A DNA stretch of 64,000 nt. Source: Phytohabitans sp052068095. Its GTDB lineage: Bacteria; Actinomycetota; Actinomycetes; Mycobacteriales; Micromonosporaceae. The position numbers and the translations under genes are program-made. This document shows, piece after piece, positions 1-8,308 of the stretch. The first letter of the stretch is position 1, and each line of letters opens with the position of its first letter. The DNA lies in contig NZ_JBQHDG010000013.1 of the NCBI RefSeq assembly GCF_052068095.1, positions 1-64,000 of the forward strand, given 5' to 3'. The notes under the pieces were generated by a model that worked only from the letters and a program-made list of their open reading frames with translations, had not been told where the DNA came from and ran no database searches.

Positions 1-87
1 GGCTTCGAAGCGACCACCAGCCTGGACACGATGCTCGACGAGGTCGTCCCATGGGTGACCCAGGCCGTACACGACGGACGGCTGTGA
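1..87 (+). CDS. C-terminal end of an NAD-dependent epimerase/dehydratase-like protein (partial)
   Basis: An open frame enters from the left edge and ends at TGA 85-87, leaving 28 residues that finish in TQAVHDGRL. The text (TSLDTMLDEVVPWV) resembles the C-terminal helix of extended short-chain dehydrogenases that act on nucleotide sugars, which would suit the polysaccharide genes that follow. Its stop overlaps the GTG start of the next gene (GTGA at 84-87), so the two are translationally coupled. The family call rests on a short tail and on context only. Confidence 0.5.
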   Translation, partial: GFEATTSLDTMLDEVVPWVTQAVHDGRL

Positions 88-1349
88 CGACCCTCTTCGC
101 CGAGCCGGTGCGGGTCGCGCAGACCCGCACCGGCCGCTGGCGGACCGTCGCGCTCGGCGTCGCAGCCGTCGCCCTGGGCACCGCGCTCGGTCTCCTGCGC
201 CAGCCCGGCGCCGGCGCGCTCGACACGATCTGGGCCGAAGACGGCGACGTCTTCCTCGGCGAGGCCGTACGCCAGGGCCCGCTCGACGCGCTCGTCACGT
301 CGTATGCCGGCTACTTCCACGCCGTACCCCGCCTGATGGCCGCGGTCGCGTCGCTCTTCCCGGCCGGCGCCGCCTCGGCGGTCCTGGCGCTGGAGGCGGC
401 GCTCGCGGTGTCCCTGCTGGCCCTGCTTGTGTACACGGCCAGCGGCAGCCACCTCACCGGGCAACTCTCCCGCGTGCTCGTCTCGGCCGTCGTCGTGGTC
501 GTCCCGCTCGCGCAAGGCGACGTGCTCAACTCCATCGCCAACTTCCACTGGTACGGCCTGTACGCACTCTTCTGGGTGCTGATCTGGACACCGTCGCGGC
601 CGGCCGGTCGCGCGGTGGCCGTGGCGGTGACGTTCCTCGTGGCGGCCAGCGACATCATCGCCGTCGTCTTCGTCCCGCTCGCCCTGTGGCGTGCGCTGCG
701 CCGCTCACCCGGCCGCGACCGGCACGGCATCGCGCTGGCCGGCGGGCTCGCGGTGGGGCTGCTGGTCCAGTTCGCCGGCCTGCTGGGCGGTTCGAGCGAA
801 CGCGACCTCGCCCCCGACCCCGTGCTCGCGGTCACCGGCTTCCTGCTGCGCGCGGTGCCCGCGCCACTGATCGGCGAACGCTGGCTCGGCGACAGCGTCG
901 ACACCCGCTGGGTGGCCCTGGCCGCGGTCGCCTGGCTCGTCGTGGCGGCCGCGCTGCTCGTCGCATACACCCGGCGCACCCGCCCGGCCTGGACGCTCGC
1001 CGTCGTGGCCGGACTGCACGCCGCCGCGCTCTACATGGTGCCCGTGCTGCTGGCCGGCACGGCCACCCCGCGCTACGCCGTCGCGCCCGCGATGCTCGTG
1101 GTCACCGCGCTCGTGGCACTGCTACAGCCGGCCGGCTCACGGCTGCCGCTGTACGCGCTCACCGCCCTACTCACGCTGATCGCCGCGGTAAACCTCCGCG
1201 TCGACAACCTCCGTGCGGATGGTCCACAATGGAGTGACGAGCTGGACGTCGTCCGTCAGGAGTGCCAGCGGGTACCCGGGCAGAATGTCGAGGTGGCCAT
1301 ACCGCCCGACTGGACCACCTCGCTTCCGTGTTCGTACCTGTCCCGTTGA
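84..1349 (+). CDS. polytopic membrane protein, possible GT-C type glycosyltransferase
   Basis: This 421-residue protein is strongly hydrophobic, with about ten predicted membrane spans. The GTG at 84 is chosen because it overlaps the upstream stop. An acidic motif, IWAEDGDVFL, lies in what should be the first extracytoplasmic loop, shortly after the first span. GT-C enzymes that use polyprenyl-phosphate sugars carry acidic residues in this place. The C-terminus is a short hydrophilic tail with two Cys. The next gene, a GT4, starts 19 bp downstream on the same strand, consistent with one polysaccharide operon. I see no family-specific signature beyond topology and the acidic loop, so the enzymatic role is inferred. 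Confidence 0.55.
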   Translation: MTTLFAEPVRVAQTRTGRWRTVALGVAAVALGTALGLLRQPGAGALDTIWAEDGDVFLGEAVRQGPLDALVTSYAGYFHAVPRLMAAVASLFPAGAASAVLALEAALAVSLLALLVYTASGSHLTGQLSRVLVSAVVVVVPLAQGDVLNSIANFHWYGLYALFWVLIWTPSRPAGRAVAVAVTFLVAASDIIAVVFVPLALWRALRRSPGRDRHGIALAGGLAVGLLVQFAGLLGGSSERDLAPDPVLAVTGFLLRAVPAPLIGERWLGDSVDTRWVALAAVAWLVVAAALLVAYTRRTRPAWTLAVVAGLHAAALYMVPVLLAGTATPRYAVAPAMLVVTALVALLQPAGSRLPLYALTALLTLIAAVNLRVDNLRADGPQWSDELDVVRQECQRVPGQNVEVAIPPDWTTSLPCSYLSR

Positions 1350-1368
1350 CCACCGCACCGGAGATGTC

Positions 1369-2442
1369 GTGATCTCGCGCCTTGCTGGAAAAGCCAACCA
1401 AAGGCTGGAGGCCTTCCGGCTCCAGCGCGAGCTACGCCGCCGCCAGCCACCGGCGTTGCACACCGCACCCGAGTCCAGGACGCCCACCGTCTACTACCTC
1501 GGGCCCGACCTCGACCTGCCGATCGGCGGCATCCGGGTCATCTACCGGCATGTCGACGCGCTACGGCGGATGGGCGTCGAAGCCACCGTGCTGCACGGCA
1601 CCGACGGCTTCCGCAGCACGTGGTTCGAAAACCAGACCCGCATCGAGTACACGTCGCAGACCCGGATCGGCCCGGAGGACCTGCTCGTGGTCCCGGAGTG
1701 GTACGGGCCGACCCTCGACCGGATCCCGCGCGACATCCGGGTCGTCATTTTCAACCAGCGGGCGTACGACACCTGGGACTACGTTCCGTACGGCGAGACC
1801 GGCCCGGGCGCCCCATACGCGGGGCACGACAACATCCGCGCGATCCTCACCGTCTCGCGGGACAACGCCGACCTCCTCGAGTATGCGTTTCCGCAACTGC
1901 CCGTGCACCTCACCCGCAACGCCATCGACCCGGCACTCTTCCACCCGGGTGAAGGCCCGCCCGGACGGCGGATCTCGTTCACCACGACCCGCCGGGCACG
2001 CGAGCGCGCGCAACTCCTGCACATCCTCCGCTCCCGCGACGCACTGCGCGGCTGGGAGGTCGTGCCGATCGAAAACCGCACCGAGCGGGAGACCGCGGAG
2101 ATCATGCGGGGCAGCGCGATCCATCTCAGCTTCAGCGACCGCGAGGGCTTCGGCCTGCCGCCGGCCGAGGCGATGGCGAGCGGCGCCTACGTCGTCGGCT
2201 ACCACGGGCTGGCCGGCCGCGAGTTCTTCGACCCGGATTACAGCACCGCGGTCGACGACGGTGACCTCGTCGGCTTCGCCCGTGCCACCACCGAGGCCTG
2301 CGCGTCGTACGACGCCGATCCGGAAGGGTTCAGCAAGCTCGGCCGGACCGCCTCCGAGCGGGTGCTGGCCCGATACTCCGCGGAAGGGCTGGCCGAAGAC
2401 CTGCGCGCCTTCTACACCGCGATGGGCTTCAGCCCTCGGTGA
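1369..2442 (+). CDS. glycosyltransferase family 4 (GT-B)
   Basis: This 357-residue protein should transfer a sugar from a nucleotide donor at the cytoplasmic face. The N-terminal half contains YYLGPDLDLPIGGIRVIYRH, typical of the GT-B acceptor domain. The C-terminal half carries the GT4 donor-site signature REGFGLPPAEAMASG, with the conserved Glu-x7-Glu, followed by a helix-rich tail. Longer in-frame readings exist, but GTG 1369 is preferred: it sits a few bases after a GGAG ribosome site, and homologues begin near here. The gene follows the membrane protein by 19 bp. Its 3' end overlaps the convergent acetyltransferase by 14 bp. The sugar specificity cannot be read from the sequence. Confidence 0.85.
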   Translation: MISRLAGKANQRLEAFRLQRELRRRQPPALHTAPESRTPTVYYLGPDLDLPIGGIRVIYRHVDALRRMGVEATVLHGTDGFRSTWFENQTRIEYTSQTRIGPEDLLVVPEWYGPTLDRIPRDIRVVIFNQRAYDTWDYVPYGETGPGAPYAGHDNIRAILTVSRDNADLLEYAFPQLPVHLTRNAIDPALFHPGEGPPGRRISFTTTRRARERAQLLHILRSRDALRGWEVVPIENRTERETAEIMRGSAIHLSFSDREGFGLPPAEAMASGAYVVGYHGLAGREFFDPDYSTAVDDGDLVGFARATTEACASYDADPEGFSKLGRTASERVLARYSAEGLAEDLRAFYTAMGFSPR

Positions 2443-3022
2443 GCGTGCCGTCGACCTCGGTATAAACGCTGCCGGAGCGGGGGCACACAAACTGGCCGTC
2501 GCCCTTGGCCACCAGCGGCTCGCCGGCTCGCCCGACCCAACCCACCCGCCGCGCCGGGACACCGACGACGAGCGCGAAGTCAGGCACGTCTTTGGTCACG
2601 ACCGCACCGGCGGCGACGAGGGCCCACCGGCCGATCCGCACCGGCGCCACACACACCGCCCGGGCGCCGATCGCGGCGCCCTCGCCCACCACCACGCCGA
2701 CCGCCGTCCAGTCGTCGCCCCCCTTGAGACGGCCCTCCGGAGTGACCGCCCGCGGGTACTCGTCGTTGGTCAGCACCGCTGCGGGCCCGATGAACACCCC
2801 GTCGGCGAGCTCTGCCGGCTCGTACACGAGCGCGTAGTTCTGAAGCTTGACGTTGTCGCCCAGCCGGACGCCGGGCCCCACGTACGCCCCCCGGCCGATG
2901 ACGCAGCTCCGCCCCACGACCGCGTCTTCGCGCACCTGGGCCAGATGCCAGACCCGGGTGCCGGCCCCCACCTGGGACCGCGGGTCTACGTCCGCAGTCG
3001 GCGCGACGACGGCGTCGGTCAT
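2429..3022 (-). CDS. hexapeptide-repeat N-acetyltransferase, WbpD/WbbJ type
   Basis: This 197-residue protein is built almost wholly of left-handed beta-helix turns, the [LIV]-G-x4 hexapeptide pattern (VGAGTRVWHL, IGRGAYVGPGV, IGARAVCVAPVRIG). A substrate loop, NYALVYEPAELADGVFIGPA, lies near the middle and includes the region where WbpD-type enzymes place their catalytic residues. WbpD acetylates the 3-amino group of UDP-2-acetamido-3-amino-glucuronate. The neighbouring WbpB-like dehydrogenase and DegT aminotransferase supply exactly the partners of that pathway, so this is the favoured role. The gene runs opposite to those genes and shares their divergent promoter region. The C-terminus has a small extension (FVCPRSGSVY). 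Another sugar O- or N-acyltransferase role is possible. Confidence 0.8.
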   Translation of the reverse strand: MTDAVVAPTADVDPRSQVGAGTRVWHLAQVREDAVVGRSCVIGRGAYVGPGVRLGDNVKLQNYALVYEPAELADGVFIGPAAVLTNDEYPRAVTPEGRLKGGDDWTAVGVVVGEGAAIGARAVCVAPVRIGRWALVAAGAVVTKDVPDFALVVGVPARRVGWVGRAGEPLVAKGDGQFVCPRSGSVYTEVDGTLTEG

Positions 3023-3360
3023 GTCGGATCCTCCCGTGCCTGCTGCTTGTCCGGCGTGAGCCTACTGTCGGAGGTGATATACGCGGAGTCGCCAACCCGA
3101 CGCGGCGTCGGGACCGACCGGACCGGGCGCACTGCCGACCGCGCGGAAGCGCCGCCGAGTGTGCGAGTGGCATCGGCCGACAGGTTCGACCGAGCCGCCA
3201 AACATACCGGTGACCTGCTTTTCTCTGCCGGATTTCCGTCAGTGCGCTGGCCCGTGCGGGCGCCGGGACGATAGCTTGCCGGAGCGGATCACGGTCCGCC
3301 ATGCCACGGCGCAGGTGGTTCGTGGCACAAATCCTTCTCACGGACCGAAACGGGACATCT
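3023..3360. promoter_or_regulatory. divergent intergenic region between acetyltransferase and dehydrogenase genes
   Basis: These 338 bases separate two genes transcribed away from each other, so at least two promoters are expected here. The stretch is less GC-rich than its flanks around 3200-3235. I see no convincing -35/-10 pair and no strong inverted repeat. An in-frame upstream start for the plus-strand gene at 3301 is possible. I prefer the GTG at 3361. Confidence 0.4.
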
Positions 3361-4428
3361 GTGACCTCACCTGTCACGGCCACCGAGCCAATTGGCGTGG
3401 CTGTCATCGGCGCCGGCTACTGGGGGCCCAATCTCGTACGCAACTTCCAGTCCTCGAGTGCCTTCCGGCTGCGGTGGCTGTGCGACCTCGACGTGGAGCG
3501 GGCCCGCCGGGTCCTGGGTGGATACTCCACGATCCAGGCGACCGCCAACCTGACCGAGGTGCTCGCCGACGAGAGCGTCCAAGCGGTGGCGATCGCCACA
3601 CCCGCCGCTACCCACCTCGACGTGGCGATGGCCGCGCTCCGCGCCGGCAAGCACGTGCTGGTGGAAAAGCCACTGGCCGCCAGCCACGCCGAGGGGCGCC
3701 AGCTGGTCACTGAGGCGGAGCAGCGCGGGCTCACGCTGATGTGCGACCACACCTACTGCTACACGCCGGCGGTCCTGCGCATCCGCGAGCTTGTGCACGG
3801 CGGCGAGCTGGGCGACGTGCACTTCCTCGACTCGGTCCGGATCAACCTGGGGCTCGTGCAGCGCGACATCGACGTGCTGTGGGATCTCGCGCCGCATGAC
3901 CTTTCCATCCTCGACTTCGTGCTGCCGCCGGGCGTGCGCCCGGTGTCCGTCGCGGCACACGGTGCCGATGGGATCGGCGCCGGCCGGGCCTGCGTCGCCT
4001 ACCTCACGCTGCACCTCAACACGGGCGCTATCGCGCACATCCACGTCAACTGGCTCTCGCCGGTCAAGGTGCGCACCACGATCGTCGGCGGCTCGAAGCG
4101 GACGCTGGTGTGGGACGACCTCAACCCGTCCCAGCGGCTCTCCCTCTACGACCGCGGGGTCGACGTGGCCGGGCCGGACGAGCTCGCCGACGACCAGCGG
4201 CGAGACATGCTGATCTCCTACCGCTCCGGCGACATGATCGCTCCGGCGCTCGGCGAGCGTGAGGCGCTGCGCACGATGGTCGAGGAGTACGCGCGGGCGA
4301 TCCACAGCGGCACTCCGGCGTTGACCGACGGGCGGGCCGGCCTGCGGGTGCTGAGCATCCTCGAGGCCGCGTCGCGTAGCCTCGCCAGCGGCGGCACCAT
4401 GATCGACCTTGACGAGGAGGACCTGTGA
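3361..4428 (+). CDS. Gfo/Idh/MocA oxidoreductase, WbpB-like sugar-nucleotide 3-dehydrogenase
   Basis: This 355-residue protein has an N-terminal Rossmann fold with VAVIGAGYWGPN (GxGxxG) about 12 residues from the start. It carries the family hallmark EKPLAAS near residue 100 and a C-terminal alpha/beta domain with WDLAPHDLSILDF. WbpB oxidises the C3 hydroxyl of UDP-GlcNAc-uronate, so that an aminotransferase and an acetyltransferase can build a 2,3-diacetamido uronic acid. That set is present here: DegT at 5393 and WbpD-like at 2429. GTG 3361 is chosen over the ATG at 3301 because it leaves the usual short lead before the nucleotide-binding strand. The stop overlaps the next gene's GTG (GTGA, 4425-4428). 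The substrate is inferred from neighbours. Confidence 0.8.
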   Translation: MTSPVTATEPIGVAVIGAGYWGPNLVRNFQSSSAFRLRWLCDLDVERARRVLGGYSTIQATANLTEVLADESVQAVAIATPAATHLDVAMAALRAGKHVLVEKPLAASHAEGRQLVTEAEQRGLTLMCDHTYCYTPAVLRIRELVHGGELGDVHFLDSVRINLGLVQRDIDVLWDLAPHDLSILDFVLPPGVRPVSVAAHGADGIGAGRACVAYLTLHLNTGAIAHIHVNWLSPVKVRTTIVGGSKRTLVWDDLNPSQRLSLYDRGVDVAGPDELADDQRRDMLISYRSGDMIAPALGEREALRTMVEEYARAIHSGTPALTDGRAGLRVLSILEAASRSLASGGTMIDLDEEDL

Positions 4429-5396
4429 CTTCCGCGGTGCAGATCGAGGGGACGCGGGCGCTGGTCACCGGCGGTGCCGGCACGATCGGCTCGCACGTGG
4501 TCGACGAGCTCGTGCGCGGTGGCGCGGCAGACGTGGTCGTGCTCGACAACTTCGTGCGCGGCCGCAAGGACAACCTCGCCTGGGCGCTGGAGCACGGCCC
4601 GGTGCGGATCGTCGAGGGCGACATCCGCGACGCCGCGCTGGTGCGCGAGCTGACCAAGGGCAACGACCTCGTCTTCCACCTCGCCGCGATCCGCATCACG
4701 CAGTGCGCCGAGGAGCCGCGCCTGGCCAACGAGGTGCTCGTCGACGGCACGTTCAACGTGCTGGAGGCGGCCGCGGCGGAGCAGGTGCGCAAGGTGATCG
4801 CCTCGTCGTCCGCCTCCGTGTACGGGCTGGCCGAGGAGTTTCCGACCACCGAGCGCCACCACCCGTACAACAACGACACGTTCTACGGCGCGGCGAAGGC
4901 GTTCAACGAGGGCACGCTGCGCAGCTTCCACAGCATGTACGGGCTGGACTACGTGGCGCTGCGCTACTTCAACGTGTACGGCCCGCGGATGGACATCTAC
5001 GGCCTCTACACCGAGGTGCTGATCCGCTGGATGGAGCGGATCGAGTCGGGCACTCCCCCGCTGATCCTCGGCGACGGCCTCCAGACGATGGACTTCGTGC
5101 ACGTGGCCGACATCGCCCGCGCCAACGTGCTCGCGGCCCGCGCCGACGTGACCGACACCGTGTACAACGTGGCCAGCGGCACCGAGACGAGCCTCAAGGA
5201 GCTGGCGGCGGCGCTGACCGAGGTGATGAAGTCCGACCTCGCGCCGGAGCACGGCCCGGCCCGCGCGGTCAACGGCGTGACCCGGCGGCTCGCGGACACC
5301 TCGGCGGCGCTGGACGAGATCGGCTTCAAGGCGGAGATCGGCCTGCGCGAGGGCCTTCAGGGCCTGGTCGACTGGTGGCGGGGGACGAAGTCGTGA
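4425..5396 (+). CDS. NAD-dependent nucleotide-sugar epimerase/dehydratase (extended SDR)
   Basis: This 323-residue extended short-chain dehydrogenase has the NAD-binding loop TGGAGTIGSH at residues 14-23. SSSASVYG supplies the catalytic Ser/Thr strand and YGAAK is the YxxxK catalytic pair. ALRYFNVYGPRMD is the motif shared by GalE- and RmlB-type enzymes. It should epimerise or dehydrate a nucleotide-linked hexose in the cytoplasm. It is translationally coupled on both sides, by GTGA with the dehydrogenase and GTGA with the aminotransferase. That argues for a single pathway to an amino sugar. A 4-epimerase and a 4,6-dehydratase cannot be told apart by eye; the latter would feed the PglD/PglE-like pair downstream. 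Confidence 0.85.
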   Translation: MTSAVQIEGTRALVTGGAGTIGSHVVDELVRGGAADVVVLDNFVRGRKDNLAWALEHGPVRIVEGDIRDAALVRELTKGNDLVFHLAAIRITQCAEEPRLANEVLVDGTFNVLEAAAAEQVRKVIASSSASVYGLAEEFPTTERHHPYNNDTFYGAAKAFNEGTLRSFHSMYGLDYVALRYFNVYGPRMDIYGLYTEVLIRWMERIESGTPPLILGDGLQTMDFVHVADIARANVLAARADVTDTVYNVASGTETSLKELAAALTEVMKSDLAPEHGPARAVNGVTRRLADTSAALDEIGFKAEIGLREGLQGLVDWWRGTKS

Positions 5397-6526
5397 GCGC
5401 GAAGATCCCCGTGATGATCCCCATGCTCGGCGAGGAGGAGGCGCAGGCGGCGGCCGAGGCCGTCCGTTCCGGCTGGGTCGCGCAGGGCCCGCGGGTCGCC
5501 GAGTTCGAGCGGCGGTTCGCCACGCTCGTCGGCGCCGAGCACGGCGTCGCGGTCAGCTCCTGCACCACCGCGCTGCACCTGGCGCTCGTGCTGCTGGAGA
5601 TCGGCCCCGGCGACGAGGTGATCGTGCCGTCGCTGTCGTTCATCGCGACCGCCAACGCCGTGCGGTACGTCGGCGCCACCCCGGTCTTCGCGGACGTCGA
5701 GCTGGCCACCGGCAACCTCACCGTCGAGACCGTCGACGCGGCACGCACCCCGCGCACCCGGGCGGTCATCGCGGTACACCAGGGCGGCGTGCCGTTCGAC
5801 GTCGAGGCGCTGCGGAGCGCGGCCGACTCGTGGGGCGTGGCGCTGGTGGAAGACGCGGCCTGCGCGGCCGGCTCCACGGCGTACGGCAAGCCGGTCGGCG
5901 CCGGCGCGAAGGTGGCCGCGTGGTCGTTCCACCCGCGCAAGGTGATCACCACCGGCGAGGGCGGCATGCTCACCGTCGACGACGGCGACTGGGCGGTCCG
6001 GCTGCGCCGGCTGCGCGAACACGGCATGAACGTCTCGGCCGCCGACCGCCACGCGAGCACACAGCCGGTCCTCGAGGCCTACCTGGAGACCGCCTACAAC
6101 TACCGCATGACCGACATCCAGGCCGCCGTCGGGCTCGTACAGCTGGGCCGGCTGGCCGGTCTGGTCGCCCAGCGCCGCGAGCTCGCCGCGCGCTACCAGG
6201 AGCTGCTCGCCGACCTCGACGGCCTCGTGCCGGTGCGCGACCCGGCGTACGGCGAGACCAACTACCAGTCGTTCTGGGTGCTGCTGGAGTCGTTCCCGGT
6301 CGGGCGCGACGAGGTCCTGTCCGAGCTGGCCGCGGCCCGCGTATCGGCGCGGCGCGGCATCATGGCCGCTCACCTGGAGCCGGCGTACGCGGACGTCACC
6401 CCGGCGCCCCTGCCGGTGACCGAGCGGCTCACCCGCGACTCGCTGATCCTGCCCCTGCACCACGCGCTCACCGAAACCGACCAAGACCACGTCGTCAGCG
6501 TGCTGCGCAAGCTGGCCGGAAGATGA
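5393..6526 (+). CDS. DegT/DnrJ/EryC1/StrS sugar aminotransferase (first of two)
   Basis: This 377-residue PLP-dependent fold-type I enzyme should convert a keto nucleotide sugar into an amino sugar with glutamate as likely donor. The substrate-binding start GWVAQGPRVAEFERRF, the strand SSCTTALHL and the cofactor Asp/Glu region LVEDAACAAG are all visible. The internal-aldimine lysine is Lys183 in SFHPRKVITTGEGG. The start is the GTG at 5393 that overlaps the SDR stop. The stop overlaps the ATG of the acetyltransferase (ATGA). Coupling to that PglD-type enzyme fits a PglE/PglD-like amination and acetylation step, while coupling to the WbpB-like gene fits a WbpE role. Both are possible, because a second aminotransferase follows. 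Confidence 0.88.
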   Translation: MSAKIPVMIPMLGEEEAQAAAEAVRSGWVAQGPRVAEFERRFATLVGAEHGVAVSSCTTALHLALVLLEIGPGDEVIVPSLSFIATANAVRYVGATPVFADVELATGNLTVETVDAARTPRTRAVIAVHQGGVPFDVEALRSAADSWGVALVEDAACAAGSTAYGKPVGAGAKVAAWSFHPRKVITTGEGGMLTVDDGDWAVRLRRLREHGMNVSAADRHASTQPVLEAYLETAYNYRMTDIQAAVGLVQLGRLAGLVAQRRELAARYQELLADLDGLVPVRDPAYGETNYQSFWVLLESFPVGRDEVLSELAAARVSARRGIMAAHLEPAYADVTPAPLPVTERLTRDSLILPLHHALTETDQDHVVSVLRKLAGR

Positions 6527-7200
6527 GGGATCTGGTCATCGTCGGCGCGGGCGGCTTCGCCCGTGAAACGGTGGCCGCCGTTCGCGCCATCAACGAGGTC
6601 CGGCCCGCGTGGCGGCTGCGCGGCCTGCTCGACGACAACCCGGCCCTGCACAGCACCACGCGCCTGGGGGTGCCCGTGCTCGGTCCCCTGGACGCCGCCG
6701 CGGAGACCGACGCCGCCGTCGTGGTGTGCGTCGGCAACCCGCGTGACCCCGGCGTGCGGGAGCGGGTGGTCGACCGGCTCGGGCTCGCCGCGGACCGGTA
6801 CGCGACGCTGGTGCACCCGGCCGCACAGATTGGCGCCGGCAGCCTCATCGGGCCTGGCACCGTACTGCTGGCCGGGGTCGTGCTCACCGCCGATGTGACC
6901 GTCGACGCGCACGTCGCCGTCATGCCACACACCGTGCTCACCCACGACGACCGGGTGGCCGCCTTCGCCACCATCGCCTCCGGTGTGCGGGTCGGCGGCG
7001 GGGTCACCGTCGGCCGCGGCGCCTACCTCGGCGCCGGCGCGCTGATTCGGGAGTCCGTTACTGTCGGCGCGCACTCGCTTGTTGGCATGGGCTCGGTCGT
7101 GCTCGCCGACATCCCGCCTGGCGAGGTCTGGGTCGGCAACCCGGCCCGACACCTGCGCCCGGCGCATGCCGCATCGCTCTTCAAGGAGAAGACGCAATGA
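6523..7200 (+). CDS. PglD/NeuD-family sugar O- or N-acetyltransferase
   Basis: This 225-residue protein has the two-part build of the NeuD/PglD family. An N-terminal Rossmann-like domain begins DLVIVGAGGFARETVAAV. A C-terminal left-handed beta helix shows hexapeptide repeats from about residue 100 (IGAGSLIGPGTVLLAG, VGRGAYLGAGALIRES). It should move acetyl from acetyl-CoA to an amino sugar. VMPHTVLTHDDRV is the place where PglD holds its catalytic His. The gene is locked between two DegT aminotransferases by ATGA overlaps on both sides, so its substrate is very probably the product of one of them. It is a different subfamily from the WbpD-like enzyme at 2429. Confidence 0.85.
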   Translation: MRDLVIVGAGGFARETVAAVRAINEVRPAWRLRGLLDDNPALHSTTRLGVPVLGPLDAAAETDAAVVVCVGNPRDPGVRERVVDRLGLAADRYATLVHPAAQIGAGSLIGPGTVLLAGVVLTADVTVDAHVAVMPHTVLTHDDRVAAFATIASGVRVGGGVTVGRGAYLGAGALIRESVTVGAHSLVGMGSVVLADIPPGEVWVGNPARHLRPAHAASLFKEKTQ

Positions 7201-8297
7201 GCAACATCCCGCTGGTCGACCTGGCCGCCGCGCATGCCGAGGTCGCGGAGGAGGTCGAGGCCGGCTTCAAGCGGATCATCGGAGGCACCGCCTTCATCGG
7301 TGGCGCCGAGGTGGCCTCCTTCGAGGAGGAGTACGCGGCGTTCACCGGGGTGCCGCACTGTGTCGGCGTGGCAAACGGCACCGACGCGATCGAGCTAGCG
7401 CTGCGGGCGGTCGGGGCGGGCCCCGGCAGCGAGGTGATCCTGCCGGCCAACACGTTCATCGCGACGGCGGAGGCGGTGGCCCGGGCCGGCGCCCGCCCGG
7501 TGCTTGTCGACTGCGACCCGGACACTTACCTGATCGACGTCGACGCGGCGCTGGCGGCCGTCACTCCGGCGACCCGCGCGATCGTCCCGGTCCACCTGTA
7601 CGGCCAGCTCGCGCCGGTCGAGCGGATCCGGGCCCGGCTCGGCGGCAGCGACGTGGCGATCGTGGAGGACGCGGCCCAGTCCCAGGGCGCGACCCGCTTC
7701 GGGCGCGGCGCCGGCGCGGACGGCATCGCCGCGACGAGCTTCTACCCGGGCAAGAACCTCGGCGCGTACGGTGACGCCGGCGCGGTTGTGGCGGCCGATG
7801 CGGAGCTCGCGAAGGCGGTGCGGACGATCGCCAACCACGGCGGGCTGGCCAAATACACGCACGACGTGGTCGGCGTCAACAGCCGGCTCGACGCGCTCCA
7901 GGCGGTGGTGCTGCGGGCCAAGCTGACCCGGCTGGCCAGTTGGAACGAGGCCCGGCGGGCGGCCGCCGCCCGGTACCACGCGCTGCTGGAAGGGCTCGAC
8001 GTCGTGCGCCCCACGACGCTCGAGGGCAACGAGCACGTGTGGCACATCTACTGCGTGCGCGTACCCCGCCGGGAAGAGGTGCTGGCCAAGCTCCACGCGG
8101 CCGGCGTCGGCGCGGCGATCCACTACCCGGTGCCCGTGCACCGCACCGGCGCCTTCGCCGGGCTGGGCCTCGGCAAGGGCTCATTCCCGCACGCCGAGCG
8201 CATCGCGCCCGAGCTGCTCTCGCTGCCCATCTACCCGCAGATCACCCCGGCACAGCAGGAGCGCGTGGTCCGGGAGCTGGCCGCCGCACTCGGCTGA
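7197..8297 (+). CDS. DegT/DnrJ/EryC1/StrS sugar aminotransferase (second of two)
   Basis: This 366-residue PLP enzyme shows IPLVDL at the N-terminus, the GTDAIELALRAVG cofactor helix near 61-73, IVEDAAQSQG for the Asp that holds the pyridine nitrogen, and Lys186 in TSFYPGKNLGAYGDAG as the Schiff-base lysine. The text is closest to 3-amino-3-keto sugar transaminases of the WecE/FdtB/WbpE kind. If so, this copy would pair with the WbpB-like dehydrogenase and the first copy with the SDR. The ATG at 7197 overlaps the acetyltransferase stop. It is followed after 11 bp by an exporter gene. Two paralogous aminotransferases in one coupled run suggest either two amino sugars or one diamino sugar. Confidence 0.88.
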   Translation: MSNIPLVDLAAAHAEVAEEVEAGFKRIIGGTAFIGGAEVASFEEEYAAFTGVPHCVGVANGTDAIELALRAVGAGPGSEVILPANTFIATAEAVARAGARPVLVDCDPDTYLIDVDAALAAVTPATRAIVPVHLYGQLAPVERIRARLGGSDVAIVEDAAQSQGATRFGRGAGADGIAATSFYPGKNLGAYGDAGAVVAADAELAKAVRTIANHGGLAKYTHDVVGVNSRLDALQAVVLRAKLTRLASWNEARRAAAARYHALLEGLDVVRPTTLEGNEHVWHIYCVRVPRREEVLAKLHAAGVGAAIHYPVPVHRTGAFAGLGLGKGSFPHAERIAPELLSLPIYPQITPAQQERVVRELAAALG

Positions 8298-8308
8298 GGC
8301 AGGACTCC

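Noticed and set aside
1382..3274. A 630-codon plus-strand frame across the GT4 and acetyltransferase
   Set aside because: It is Arg/Ser/Pro-rich without motifs and spans two real genes in different orientations.
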